From Ferruginibacter sp. (GTDB lineage Bacteria > Bacteroidota > Bacteroidia > Chitinophagales > Chitinophagaceae): DNA of 39,713 nucleotides. The notes beneath the pieces were generated by a model that had not been told where the DNA came from, searched no databases, and saw nothing but the letters and a program-made list of their open reading frames with translations. Both the position numbers and the translations under genes were made by a program. Shown here piece by piece: positions 1 through 8,247 of the stretch. Every line of letters starts with the position of its first letter. The stretch's first letter is position 1. The DNA lies in the NCBI GenBank assembly GCA_025352525.1, contig JANXTG010000052.1, positions 1 to 39,713 of the forward strand, read 5' to 3'.

Positions 1-1
1 A

Positions 2-142
2 ACCGTTGATTATTTTTTAAATAACAGGGTTAATTTAAAGTTCTATTTTGATCAGCGAAAAGTAAAACCTTACATATCATCCAGTGCACCAACAACAAAT
101 ACGAGAGCAGGCGTGCAGGTACGAATTTCATTGGCTCAGTAA
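2..142 (+). CDS. sprA: C-terminal end of SprA-like T9SS translocon protein (5' part outside window)
   Basis: Reading frame 2 is open from the left edge to the TAA at 140-142 and encodes 46 residues. They include FYFDQRKVKPYISSS, then PTTNTRAGVQVRISLAQ at the very end. From memory, SprA/Sov proteins, the giant outer-membrane translocon barrel of the type IX secretion system, end in the same way: a 'FFD' strand, an S-x-S-x-P-T-x-N-T segment, and a last strand closing in R-x-S-L-x-Q. The alternating hydrophobic pattern fits a final beta-strand of an outer-membrane barrel. Only the tail is visible, so the assignment rests on about 46 residues. A different large barrel with a similar last strand is possible. 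Other T9SS-related genes in the window (the cargo at 1870-4485 and the PorE-like protein at 9583-11511) fit the call. Confidence 0.6.
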   Translation, partial: TVDYFLNNRVNLKFYFDQRKVKPYISSSAPTTNTRAGVQVRISLAQ

Positions 143-261
143 GTATGTATTAAGAGGTGAACTTTAATGAACATATAGATGTGAATTCGAAGAAATAAAT
201 CATAGCATTTTTTGATACATAGCTCTCAACATTTTAAAAAGTAACATTGTATTTATTATAA

Positions 262-304
262 ATCCAATTGATGCTAAAATAAAACTGTAAAATTTTAGTT
301 GGAT
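262..304 (+). other. Bulged stem-loop downstream of the sprA-like gene
   Basis: ATCCAA (262-267) pairs with TTGGAT (299-304), and CTAAAAT (74-80 of the 200s, i.e. 274-280) pairs with ATTTTAG (292-298). The two helices stack on the right side and are separated by a 6-nt bulge on the left; the loop is about 11 nt. It could be a processed 3' end or a weak terminator. No U-run follows it. Confidence 0.3.
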
Positions 305-400
305 CGCCGTAATGTTTGTTTTTATTAAATTGTTTTAGAGGCAAATAAATATTTAAGAATTGATGAATTATCCAATCTAATCCTAAAATATTGTACATAA

Positions 401-436
401 AAAAAGAGACTGTTTCTACTGAAACAGTCTCTTTTT
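401..436. terminator. Bidirectional rho-independent terminator
   Basis: A perfect 16-bp inverted repeat (401-416 with 421-436) around a 4-nt loop TACT. It begins with A5 and ends with T5, so each strand gives a hairpin followed by a U-tract. It sits between two convergent genes and should end both transcripts. Confidence 0.92.
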
Positions 437-465
437 AATCTATTAATGTTAGAAGAAAGTATTTT

Positions 466-945
466 TTAAGGTTTCACTATTTTTTTAAATATCATAAAAT
501 AGCCACAGAGTTCTTTTTTCTTTTTATTGATTTGCACAGGTTTTATCATATGGTATTCAGTAAACTGAGGTATGTAATCATAGTTAATAATATTACCATC
601 GACATCACCCCACATTTTGCGTTGGAATACCACCTGCTTTTCGTTCCAGTCAAACATGCGCACCTCATAAACCCTCGATGTAATATCTCCTATAAAAATT
701 ACTCTGTACCATGTTCCCTGTTTTAAAGGAACAACAACAGGAATTTCATAATCACTTTCCATTGGCATACTAGCTTCTTTTGCAAGTATAAAACCCTGCT
801 TTTCAAATTCTTTCTTTAAGCTGTCAACTTGTTGTAGTATGGCTATATTATCGCAAGTTGTTTGCTTTGCCATCGGCTGTGCGGTTACTTTTGTTTGTAA
901 CCCAATGAATAACATTATAGAAATAATGGTAAAGCGGTTTTTCAT
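466..945 (-). CDS. Hypothetical secreted protein
   Basis: A 159-residue protein starting at the ATG at 945. This start is preferred over an upstream TTG because it begins a clean signal peptide: MKNR, then a hydrophobic stretch IISIMLFIGL, then a cleavage region ending TAQP. Export to the periplasm or outer surface is therefore expected. The mature part contains one Cys (TTCDN), a predicted helix (LQQVDSLKKEFEKQGF), and a mixed beta region with aromatic residues (GTWYRVIFIGD, VRMFDWNEKQVVFQRKMW). I recognise no catalytic motif or named domain. It stands alone, convergent with the sprA-like gene, and shares the terminator at 401-436. The function is unknown. Confidence 0.75.
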   Translation of the reverse strand: MKNRFTIISIMLFIGLQTKVTAQPMAKQTTCDNIAILQQVDSLKKEFEKQGFILAKEASMPMESDYEIPVVVPLKQGTWYRVIFIGDITSRVYEVRMFDWNEKQVVFQRKMWGDVDGNIINYDYIPQFTEYHMIKPVQINKKKKELCGYFMIFKKIVKP

Positions 946-1073
946 TTGAGACGTATAAATAGGATTTTTTTGGACTTGAAAACACAATTAATTTACAAAC
1001 GGAAATCTAGATCAGTTATTGTGCTTGAAACGTAGATTTGTATATGTTGTTTTGTAGTTTAAGTACTACTATC

Positions 1074-1826
1074 TTAATTTTTATTAAATAGAGTTGCATT
1101 TGCCTGTTGTAAACAGGTAATAGTTAAGTCATTAATGCATACATGATCTGGTAACGAAGCACAATAAAAAATGGTTTCTGCAACATCTTTTGCTGTTAAT
1201 GGAATGTAATTTTTATAAGCAGCTTCAGCTTTAGTTTCATCTCCTTTAAAACGAACGATTGAAAATTCTGTTTCTACAGCTCCGGGATTTATAGATGTTA
1301 CTTTAATATTGTGTTTTAAAAGATCAATACGCATAGATTTTGAAATGGCATCAACTGCAAATTTACTTGCACAATAAACATTGCCATTTTCATAAACTTC
1401 TTTTCCTGCTATTGAGCCTAAATTAATAATATGTCCTTTTGTTTTTTTTATAAAAGGAAGCAGTGCTCTACTTGTGTATAAAAGTCCATTAACATTGGTA
1501 TTCATCATGGTTTCCCAATCAGTAATGTCTGCTTCATCAAAAGCATCTCTGCCAAGAGCTAGGCCAGCATTGTTTATCAAAACATCTATAACAGTTGTGG
1601 CTGGTAAAAGTGCCACTGCATTAAAAACAGCTTCTTTATTTTGTACATCGAAACACAACGTAGTAACCTCTGTGTTGTATTTGTTTTCAAGTTCTTTTTT
1701 AACTTCCTCCAATAACCCTACACGTCTGCCTGTAATAATAATGTTGTAATTGTTTTCAGCAAATTTTTCAGCGCAGGATTTTCCTATGCCCGATGTGGCA
1801 CCGGTAATAAAAACTGTTTTATTCAT
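1074..1826 (-). CDS. SDR family NAD(P)-dependent oxidoreductase
   Basis: A classical short-chain dehydrogenase of 250 residues, the usual length. It has the Rossmann cofactor motif TGATSGIG (8-15), the NNAG motif (85-88), the structural Asn in NVNG (111), catalytic Ser138 in INLGSIAG, and catalytic Tyr151/Lys155 in YCASK. The GRR (33-35) after the second strand suggests NADP(H) preference. After the active site, NPGAVETEF matches the usual PG motif. The overall pattern resembles YdfG-type 3-hydroxy acid (serine/allo-threonine) dehydrogenases, but substrate cannot be read from sequence. It is cytosolic. The gene follows the T9SS cargo gene at 1870-4485 by 43 nt on the same strand. Co-transcription is possible, but no functional link is evident. 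Confidence 0.9.
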   Translation of the reverse strand: MNKTVFITGATSGIGKSCAEKFAENNYNIIITGRRVGLLEEVKKELENKYNTEVTTLCFDVQNKEAVFNAVALLPATTVIDVLINNAGLALGRDAFDEADITDWETMMNTNVNGLLYTSRALLPFIKKTKGHIINLGSIAGKEVYENGNVYCASKFAVDAISKSMRIDLLKHNIKVTSINPGAVETEFSIVRFKGDETKAEAAYKNYIPLTAKDVAETIFYCASLPDHVCINDLTITCLQQANATLFNKN

Positions 1827-1869
1827 ATTGTTTTTGGTTTTTTAAATAAGGCCTTCTAAAAGCTGTTGA

Positions 1870-4485
1870 TTATCTTATTAAAATTACTGAGCCTTTTCTA
1901 AATATTTTTTTGTTTTTATAATCTGTTGCATTTGCCTGCCATACGTAAGTACCTGGGTCTTGTGCTATTCCTTTATACATCCCATCCCAACCGTCATTAA
2001 TTTTACTCGTTCTATATAACATAACTCCATAACGGTTGTAAACGCTAAAAGATTCCAATGATTTTATGCCGAGGGGGATCGGTCTGAAAATATCATTTTT
2101 TGCATCTCCGCCAGGTGTAAATGCCGATGGTACATAAATATCAGGAGGAAGAAAAAATACTTTTACATTAATTGTATCCATAGCAACACAACCAAAAGCA
2201 TTACTTACTGATACTGTATAGGTGATATTATTTTGTGGAATTGATATGGGCGTTGCAATATTTGGGTTGTCAAGATAAGTTGCAGGATTCCATAAATAAT
2301 TAATGCTGCCGGTTGCATTTAATTGCAAAGGCTGGCCTAAAACCACTGAAGTATCTGAAGGGCCGGCATCTGCAATAATTCTTATAACATTTACTTTAAA
2401 CATATTTAAAACAGGTTTTGGGCAGCCAAAAGTATCCTTTACTGAAACTGTATATGTTATTGATTTTTTAGGAAAAACAGCTATTGGATTCGGAATATTA
2501 ATATTGTTTAAGTACAATGATGGCGACCATAAATAGATACTTCCACCGGTTGCATTAAGTTTCAGATTGCTTCCAAAGCAAATAGAATCCTTACCTAAAA
2601 TTGTAGCCAAAGGATAGGGCACAGTTTTTACAACAACATCGGCCTCTTTAAAACATTTATTAGAAATAGAGGCAAATACATGAAAGGTTGTGACTGAATC
2701 TGTAGGAAATATTACTGGATTTTGTACTTTAGGATTTAAGATAACACTTGATGGTGTCCAGTTAAAATAAAGTGCATCACTATTTAAAATAAGCTTGGTA
2801 GTGTCAGTTCTGCAAATGGTCGTATCATTTGCAGATAATAGGGTTACTTCATTAACAACTTTTACTAAAACACTCGCCGTATTATTACAACCTTTAGGGT
2901 TTTCGTAGAAGGCTGTGTATCTCGTTGTAACATCTGGACTCACCAATGGATTATAACTGCTGGTATCATTTATCATATACCTGGGTGACCAAATAACTTT
3001 GCCAATTGAAGCACTGCTTCGAAGCTGGATTGTATCAACGGTACAGATCAATGTATCTTTTGAAATAGAAAAATCTGGGATATCTACAATTTTTACAGGT
3101 ACGGAAAGTGTAGCTCTACAACCCTTGCTGGTGCCAACTATTAATTGTGCCAGATAATTACCTGCAGTTGCATAAGTATATGTCGGGCTTTTTATGTGGC
3201 TTGTATCTGCTGTTGTGGTTTGGTCTCCAAAATCCCATAACCAATAATTAACTGCGGGGTAGGTAGCAGTTGTAATATCATTAAATTGCGCAGGCACCCC
3301 CTTGCAGGTACTGGTGACAGTATCTGTTGCAGGAAAAAAACCTGGATAAACCTTTACAATCGATGTATCGCTTGCTGCGCAAGGAGTACCTGCATTCACC
3401 GTTAAAATTAACCGGTAATCTCCTGCTGCTGAGTATTTATGCTTTGGCATTTCTTCATTGGAAGTGTTTGATGCACCCGTTGAAGGATCGCCAAAGTTCC
3501 AGTCGAATGTTAGGTTAAGTGCAGAATTACTTTCATTTTTAAACTTCACTGTTAGACTATCGCAGTTTACATAACTGGTTTGTAGTTCAGAACTCGCAAA
3601 ATCACATGGGGCAACGGTTACAATAAAATCTTTTCTATGATCTGATATAAATACGCCATTGCGGTATTCTTTTACCAAAACGCATACAATATATTTACCT
3701 GCAGCTGGTGCGGTGCCGGAGATAAACCCTGTTGATGTGTTTATAACTGCTAACGGCCCAAGCGGCTGAATACCCGAATAAGGTGAGGAATAAGGTACAG
3801 ACCCATAGGGAGGAGGAGCGGGGTCTCTAAAACTTGCATCTACAGCTTCACCACCGTTATATGCATCTGTTGTCGAATAAACCAAAGAATCCCCATCAGC
3901 ATCTGTGGCACTAAAATCGAGTAAAAATTTATTTGCCTGGCAAATAACTGAAATACCTGTTTGAAACTGAGCACTGCTGTTATTCCCCAATAGTAAACTT
4001 TTTGTTCCGGGAATAGAGCCTACATAAGTTGAACCAACACCTGGTGCATTGCCTACGTTTACTATGTTGGCCACCCTGCAACAAGTTTGGTAAGTAACAG
4101 TATATCCCTGAGTATTATTTGGCAACTCCACTTCAAATGTGTAACTGCCCACACTGTAATTAAATAAAGGAGGATTGGTTAAGCAGGAAGGTGAAGAGAC
4201 AATTCCTACAGAAGTCTCTGAATCCCGCTGTTGATTTCTAATTCCTCCAATAAGAGCGTTATTGCTATTATCAAAAATTGCTATCGGTGCAAATGCAGGC
4301 ATAGACGCACAAGGGGGCGGGCAATTGTTGTCTCTAAAAAGTCTTAAGGTAATTCTATAAATTTTTGCTGATGGGCTTGCACCAGGACCGACATAACTAT
4401 AAATAATTTCGCCCCCAGTAACATGGGCTGCCAAAACTGTAAAAAAACTGCCTATTAAAAATATTATGGATAGAAGTTTTTTCAT
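1870..4485 (-). CDS. PKD- and Ig-repeat surface protein with T9SS type B (CHU_C) sorting domain
   Basis: 871 residues, starting at the ATG at 4485. The signal peptide (about 1-19) ends LAAHVTGG. Residues 20-295 form an N-terminal module (GGEIIYSYVG, ITLRLFRDNNC) common to gliding-motility-associated surface proteins. Two PKD domains follow: one around 313-378 (FDWNFGDPSTG) and one around 398-465 (WLWDFGDQTTT). Then come four tandem Ig-like repeats of about 70-80 residues, each with a 'W.P..Y/L..N' core and a late GC. The best matched pair contains LNATGGSIYLWSP and LNATGSINYLWNP. Residues 790-871 are a type B sorting domain (VPSAFTPGGDAKNDIF, YNRYGVMLYR, WDGMYKG, PGTYVW). The protein is expected to be exported by Sec, secreted by the T9SS and displayed or released. 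Its role could be adhesion or gliding; the sequence alone does not say. Confidence 0.9.
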   Translation of the reverse strand: MKKLLSIIFLIGSFFTVLAAHVTGGEIIYSYVGPGASPSAKIYRITLRLFRDNNCPPPCASMPAFAPIAIFDNSNNALIGGIRNQQRDSETSVGIVSSPSCLTNPPLFNYSVGSYTFEVELPNNTQGYTVTYQTCCRVANIVNVGNAPGVGSTYVGSIPGTKSLLLGNNSSAQFQTGISVICQANKFLLDFSATDADGDSLVYSTTDAYNGGEAVDASFRDPAPPPYGSVPYSSPYSGIQPLGPLAVINTSTGFISGTAPAAGKYIVCVLVKEYRNGVFISDHRKDFIVTVAPCDFASSELQTSYVNCDSLTVKFKNESNSALNLTFDWNFGDPSTGASNTSNEEMPKHKYSAAGDYRLILTVNAGTPCAASDTSIVKVYPGFFPATDTVTSTCKGVPAQFNDITTATYPAVNYWLWDFGDQTTTADTSHIKSPTYTYATAGNYLAQLIVGTSKGCRATLSVPVKIVDIPDFSISKDTLICTVDTIQLRSSASIGKVIWSPRYMINDTSSYNPLVSPDVTTRYTAFYENPKGCNNTASVLVKVVNEVTLLSANDTTICRTDTTKLILNSDALYFNWTPSSVILNPKVQNPVIFPTDSVTTFHVFASISNKCFKEADVVVKTVPYPLATILGKDSICFGSNLKLNATGGSIYLWSPSLYLNNINIPNPIAVFPKKSITYTVSVKDTFGCPKPVLNMFKVNVIRIIADAGPSDTSVVLGQPLQLNATGSINYLWNPATYLDNPNIATPISIPQNNITYTVSVSNAFGCVAMDTINVKVFFLPPDIYVPSAFTPGGDAKNDIFRPIPLGIKSLESFSVYNRYGVMLYRTSKINDGWDGMYKGIAQDPGTYVWQANATDYKNKKIFRKGSVILIR

Positions 4486-4507
4486 GTTACAAATGGAATA
4501 CTAAATT

Positions 4508-4535
4508 AAGCATTTATGCCTTATTCCTAATGCTT
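4508..4535 (-). other. Short stem-loop between hydrolase and cargo genes
   Basis: AAGCATT (4508-4514) pairs with AATGCTT (4529-4535), a 7-bp stem over a 14-nt loop. It lies in the 54-nt gap between the alpha/beta hydrolase stop and the cargo gene start. No U-tract follows, so termination is uncertain. Confidence 0.25.
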
Positions 4536-4539
4536 TGCT

Positions 4540-5334
4540 TTAAGACAAACGTAAAAATTCTTCCATAAAATTATTTACCAAATCAGGTTCTTCTTTCATA
4601 CCCATATGACCGGTATTACGCAAGATATGTATGTATGCAATTTGTGGCAGATGTGATTGTTGTAAGCTGTGTTCAAATGGGATTGCCTTATCATGCTCAC
4701 CCATAATAAAGAGTATTGGATGCTTAAAAGTTTTTAAAATAGAAGTTGTATCGCGTCTTGTAATCATTGCATTGTATTGCTGAATCAATACTTCGGGCGC
4801 AAAAGAATTTCCCTTCTCGATAAGGATTTTTTTATCATCTGTGCTTTTCTCTTGATTGTAAAAAAGATTTGGGATTGTTGTTTTAAAAAAAGCCGCAGTG
4901 CCGTTTTGTTCTATAAATAAAATGGCTTTTTTTCTGGTAGCAATTTTTGCTTCATCATCTGCATATGCACTGCTGTGAAATAAGCCAAACCCATTTAAAG
5001 TTTCTGGATATTTATCTGCATAGGCAAGAGTTATATAACCACCCATGCTATGCCCAATAAGTGTAAAGCTGTTTATTTTTTCTTCATCAATAATTGCTTT
5101 TAAAATTGCTGCATAATTTGATAGTTGTACGTTTTCTTTTGCAAGTATTTCTGATTTGCCGATACCGGGTAAATCAGGAACAATGACAAGGTATCTTTCT
5201 TTTAAGTAATTTACCTGTACACTAAAAATACTGCTGTCTTCTGCAAAACCATGCAGTAACATTACAGGTTTGCCACTGCCACAAATGCTGTAATGAATAT
5301 TGGTATTTTGGTAAGAAATGTTTTTGTGTACCAT
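4540..5334 (-). CDS. Alpha/beta-fold hydrolase
   Basis: 264 residues starting at the ATG at 5334. It has the lid-and-core layout of the alpha/beta hydrolase superfamily: oxyanion region LLHGFAEDSS (about 27-36), DLPGIGKS (54-61), and the nucleophile elbow GHSMGG with Ser96. The acid follows in FIMGEHDKAIP and the base His in NTGHMGMKEEP near residue 240. So the full Ser-Asp-His triad is present. There is no signal peptide, so it is probably cytosolic. Substrate is not predictable; esterase, lactonase or MhpC-like C-C hydrolase are all possible. It starts 10 nt after the stop of the DUF4105 gene, which suggests co-transcription. Confidence 0.88.
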   Translation of the reverse strand: MVHKNISYQNTNIHYSICGSGKPVMLLHGFAEDSSIFSVQVNYLKERYLVIVPDLPGIGKSEILAKENVQLSNYAAILKAIIDEEKINSFTLIGHSMGGYITLAYADKYPETLNGFGLFHSSAYADDEAKIATRKKAILFIEQNGTAAFFKTTIPNLFYNQEKSTDDKKILIEKGNSFAPEVLIQQYNAMITRRDTTSILKTFKHPILFIMGEHDKAIPFEHSLQQSHLPQIAYIHILRNTGHMGMKEEPDLVNNFMEEFLRLS

Positions 5335-5344
5335 TCTGTTAGAT

Positions 5345-6526
5345 TTATGTATTCTGCAATTCAGTTGTTTTTTGTTTTGTTTTAATTGAAGAGGCTGCTC
5401 TCCAGATCATAAGTACAATTAATGGCAAAAGTGCATTGTTCATTTTTTGGGCAAGAAAAAACCAGGAGCATAGAAGGAGGACAAGAAAAATGCACAAAAG
5501 CATTGAATAAGTTTTTACGCCCCTGGAGCTTTTATATATAAAAAATGCATAGACAATATGAATTGGCCATGCCCATAAAAGATTGTAATTATTTTTTGTC
5601 ATTATGTGAGCTGTACCAACCCACATAAATACCAATAATAGTCCAAGTAAACCAACTGAAAAAAAGAGAAAGCTATCCAATAGTTTTAAAATATTTTGTG
5701 TAATTGTATTTTTAAACAGGCTTAATAAAACAAACACTAATAAGACTGAAGCAAATAAAACCAATGGAGTAAAAAATGATTTTTTAGTATTGCTTTCACC
5801 TAATACATAAAGGTTTTTTGAGGAGGAAACTAATTCAGTATTTTTTGTGGAATCAACAGCCTTCATTAAGTTTTCCGGCAAAAATTGTTGCTGCGAAATT
5901 GTCATTACAGCATCGGTAGGTGCACCTAATAAAATATCAATTCCAAATTTACTCCACAACATATTATTACCATCAAGGTATTGATGTATGGCATTGCGAA
6001 AGGTATATGTGGTGGGCATTACGGCGGGCAGCAAAGGTTTTGGCTGATGGTATTTTACAAGGATATCTCTTAACCTTGTTGTACAATTATCAAAAAAGAA
6101 ATCGTACATATAAAACTTATTTTCTTCTTTTTTATTTTCGATAAGTGCACGGTGTATAATTATTTTTTCGGCAGCGGTAAAATTTAAATCCTGTTCAGTA
6201 ATGCCTCTGTTTTCTGCTATATATCCAAACTTAAAATCCTGAAATTCTTCTACGTTTACATAATACCTTAAATGCCCACGTACAAATTTTAAATAGAAGC
6301 CTGCATCATCAAAATTAAAAGTGCCAAAGTTGTAAACATGGTCCGTTACACTGTTGCTGTCTATAACTCTTAAAGCGCTGTGGCCAAAAGTTGAATACAA
6401 TTCTTCGCCGGGTGTGCAGGTTAGTAAAGAGATCTTTATGCGGGAACTATCCTGCGCAGCAGCACTGCTTATTTGAAAAATTGTTGTTATGCTGATAAAT
6501 AAAAAACGAAGAAAAATATTTTTCAC
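5345..6526 (-). CDS. DUF4105 / Lnb-type membrane protein (candidate lipoprotein N-acyltransferase)
   Basis: 393 residues from a GTG start at 6526; the following MKNIFLRF-like start opens a signal peptide ending AAAQD. The periplasmic domain (about 30-235) carries the DUF4105 landmarks: TPGEELYSTFGHSALRV with His49, YNFGTFNF, and FFFDNCTTRLRDIL with Cys148. The His-then-Cys order is what a permuted NlpC/P60-like thiol enzyme would show. Residues 250-385 contain about four hydrophobic helices (for example LVLFASVLLVFVLLSLF and LLLCIFLVLLLCSWFFL). This Pfam family includes Lnb, reported as the lipoprotein N-acyltransferase of Bacteroides. Assigning that reaction here is by family. The gene leads the alpha/beta hydrolase gene by 10 nt. 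Paralogues are common in the phylum, so this may not be the dedicated Lnb. Confidence 0.8.
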   Translation of the reverse strand: MKNIFLRFLFISITTIFQISSAAAQDSSRIKISLLTCTPGEELYSTFGHSALRVIDSNSVTDHVYNFGTFNFDDAGFYLKFVRGHLRYYVNVEEFQDFKFGYIAENRGITEQDLNFTAAEKIIIHRALIENKKEENKFYMYDFFFDNCTTRLRDILVKYHQPKPLLPAVMPTTYTFRNAIHQYLDGNNMLWSKFGIDILLGAPTDAVMTISQQQFLPENLMKAVDSTKNTELVSSSKNLYVLGESNTKKSFFTPLVLFASVLLVFVLLSLFKNTITQNILKLLDSFLFFSVGLLGLLLVFMWVGTAHIMTKNNYNLLWAWPIHIVYAFFIYKSSRGVKTYSMLLCIFLVLLLCSWFFLAQKMNNALLPLIVLMIWRAASSIKTKQKTTELQNT

Positions 6527-6610
6527 AATTGTTGTTTAAATCTTTATTTCATTATGAATTTGATTCTTATTATCTATTGCATAAAAAAAGATCAATAAAG
6601 GTATGCGGTA

Positions 6611-6679
6611 CAAGTGAGTGACACAACGATGATGACCAAAGCTGTGTTTTAGCCGGGCCAAAAGCAACGCTTTTGGCTC
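6611..6679. repeat. Possible structured or dispersed intergenic element with stem-loop
   Basis: The intergenic region after guaB contains a hairpin, GCCAAAAGC (6657-6665) with GCTTTTGGC (6669-6677), extendable by two pairs including a G-U. It is preceded on the plus strand by a less AT-rich stretch from about 6611 (GTGAGTGACACAACGATG). On the guaB strand no U-run follows the stem, so it is not a classical terminator. Its composition differs from the surrounding DNA and suggests a dispersed element; this is a guess. Confidence 0.35.
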
Positions 6680-6724
6680 CAAGAAAAAACATCCATATCT
6701 CTACACTTGAGAAAGAAGGTGCTT

Positions 6725-8218
6725 TTACCTGCTGTAATTAGGGGCTTCTTTTGTGATGGCAATATCATGTGCGTGGCTTTCTCTCATACCGGCGTTGGTA
6801 ATTTTTACAAACTGTCCGCTCACCTGCAATGCCTTTATATCTGCGGTGCCGCAATAACCCATGCCGGCTTTTAAACCCCCTGTATATTGGTGAACCACTT
6901 CCTGCAGGCTGCCTTTAAACGGTACACGACCTTCAATTCCTTCGGGCACGAATTTTTTAATATCATCTTCTACATCCTGAAAATATCGATCGCTGCTGCC
7001 CTGCGCCATAGCACCAAGCGAACCCATACCACGGTATTGTTTAAACTTACGTCCTTCATAAATAATTGTTTCGCCGGGGCTTTCTTCTGTGCCGGCAAAA
7101 ACATTACCCATCATAACGCAGGTAGCTCCTGCTGCAATTGCTTTTACCATGTCGCCGGTGTAGCGAATTCCACCATCACTTATGATACCAATATTTTTAT
7201 TTTTAAGAACAGATGCTGCTTCCAATACTGCGGTAATTTGTGGTACACCTGTGCCTGCAACAATTCTTGTGGTGCAAATTGAACCCGGACCTATGCCAAC
7301 TTTTACTGCATCGGCTCCTGCATCTGCCAAGGCTTTTGCTCCCGCGGCTGTCGCAATATTGCCCGCAATTACATCCATGTGTTTGTAAGATTTTTTGATA
7401 GCCTTCAGCATATCTATTACCCCTTTTGTATGACCATGTGCACTATCCAAACAAATTACATCTACACCTTCTTTATATAATGCTTCTACCCGCAACATCG
7501 TATCTGAAGTAATACCTACTCCTGCGCCAACGAGCAATCTGCCAAAGGAATCTTTAATGGAATTGGGGTAGCTTTTAAGTTTTAAAATATCACCAAATGT
7601 TACAAGACCAATTAATTTACCTTGTTTATTTACAACAGGTAATTTTTCTATTTTGTTCTTTCTGAAAATGAGTTCTGCCTTTTTTAAATCGGTGCCTTCC
7701 GGAGCAGTAATGAGGTTTTCTTTTGTCATTACCTCGCTTACTTTTAGTTTCTTATCTATATCAAAACGAAGATCTCTGTTTGTTAAAATACCTACGAGTT
7801 TATGCTGCGCATCTACAATAGGAATACCACCGATTCTGTTTTCCTTCATCAAACGCAAAGCCTCGCCAACTGTGGCATCGGGCAATAAAGTTACGGGATC
7901 AAGTATCAAACCGTTTTCACTTCTTTTTACTTTTCTAACCTGCTCGGCTTGCTGCTCTATGCCCATATTTTTATGAAGAATTCCAAGTCCGCCTTCTCTT
8001 GCCAATGCAATAGCAAGTTTAGCCTCGGTTACGGTATCCATAGCTGCACTAAGCATGGGCACATTAAGCATAATTTTTTTGGTGAGCATTGTCTGTATGT
8101 TTACATCTCGTGGTAATATCTGCGAGTATGCAGGTACAAGAAGTACATCATCAAACGTAAGGCCTTCGCCGAAAAATTTATTAGGAATGTTTGTTGCGGG
8201 AGATTTTTTTATTGCCAT
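6725..8218 (-). CDS. guaB: IMP dehydrogenase
   Basis: Converts IMP to XMP with NAD+, the committed step of GMP synthesis in the cytosol. 497 residues from the ATG at 8218; an in-frame TTG two codons earlier is rejected. The N-terminus has [17 protein letters not shown], then a barrel half, a CBS/Bateman pair at about 106-215 (with IGGIPIVD and IEKLPVVN), and the second barrel half. It has the substrate motif [10 protein letters not shown] and the active-site loop GPGSICTTR with catalytic Cys at about 315. The flap region is [12 protein letters not shown]. All key residues are intact and the length is normal. A TATCTTTG -7 element ends three bases before the ATG. The gene follows dprA on the same strand but is separated by the heptad repeats. 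Confidence 0.97.
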   Translation of the reverse strand: MAIKKSPATNIPNKFFGEGLTFDDVLLVPAYSQILPRDVNIQTMLTKKIMLNVPMLSAAMDTVTEAKLAIALAREGGLGILHKNMGIEQQAEQVRKVKRSENGLILDPVTLLPDATVGEALRLMKENRIGGIPIVDAQHKLVGILTNRDLRFDIDKKLKVSEVMTKENLITAPEGTDLKKAELIFRKNKIEKLPVVNKQGKLIGLVTFGDILKLKSYPNSIKDSFGRLLVGAGVGITSDTMLRVEALYKEGVDVICLDSAHGHTKGVIDMLKAIKKSYKHMDVIAGNIATAAGAKALADAGADAVKVGIGPGSICTTRIVAGTGVPQITAVLEAASVLKNKNIGIISDGGIRYTGDMVKAIAAGATCVMMGNVFAGTEESPGETIIYEGRKFKQYRGMGSLGAMAQGSSDRYFQDVEDDIKKFVPEGIEGRVPFKGSLQEVVHQYTGGLKAGMGYCGTADIKALQVSGQFVKITNAGMRESHAHDIAITKEAPNYSR

Positions 8219-8221
8219 GGG

Positions 8222-8229
8222 CAAAGATA
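8222..8229 (-). promoter_or_regulatory. TAnnTTTG -7 element of guaB
   Basis: TATCTTTG on the minus strand matches the Bacteroidota sigma-A consensus TAnnTTTG exactly. Only CCC separates it from the guaB ATG, so the transcript would have little or no leader. No clear TTTG -33 box lies 17-20 bases upstream; that stretch is T-rich and then runs into the repeat block. Confidence 0.55.
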
Positions 8230-8247
8230 GAGAAAAATATTTTTGGA

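Larger units (their letters stand above)
143..465. other. Intergenic region between convergent genes
   Basis: 323 bases without a credible gene. It lies between the stop of the sprA-like gene and the stop of the minus-strand gene at 466-945. It is very AT-rich and holds two structures, annotated separately: a bulged stem-loop at 262-304 and a perfect terminator hairpin at 401-436. I see no tRNA or conserved small ORF. Confidence 0.7.

Noticed and set aside
532-726. Open frame on the plus strand inside the secreted protein gene
   Set aside because: Antisense to a gene with a signal peptide and normal codon use; no motif.
7653-7976. Plus-strand open frames within guaB (also 6887-7282 and 7182-7388)
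   Set aside because: Antisense shadows of a conserved enzyme; composition is only that of complementary codons.
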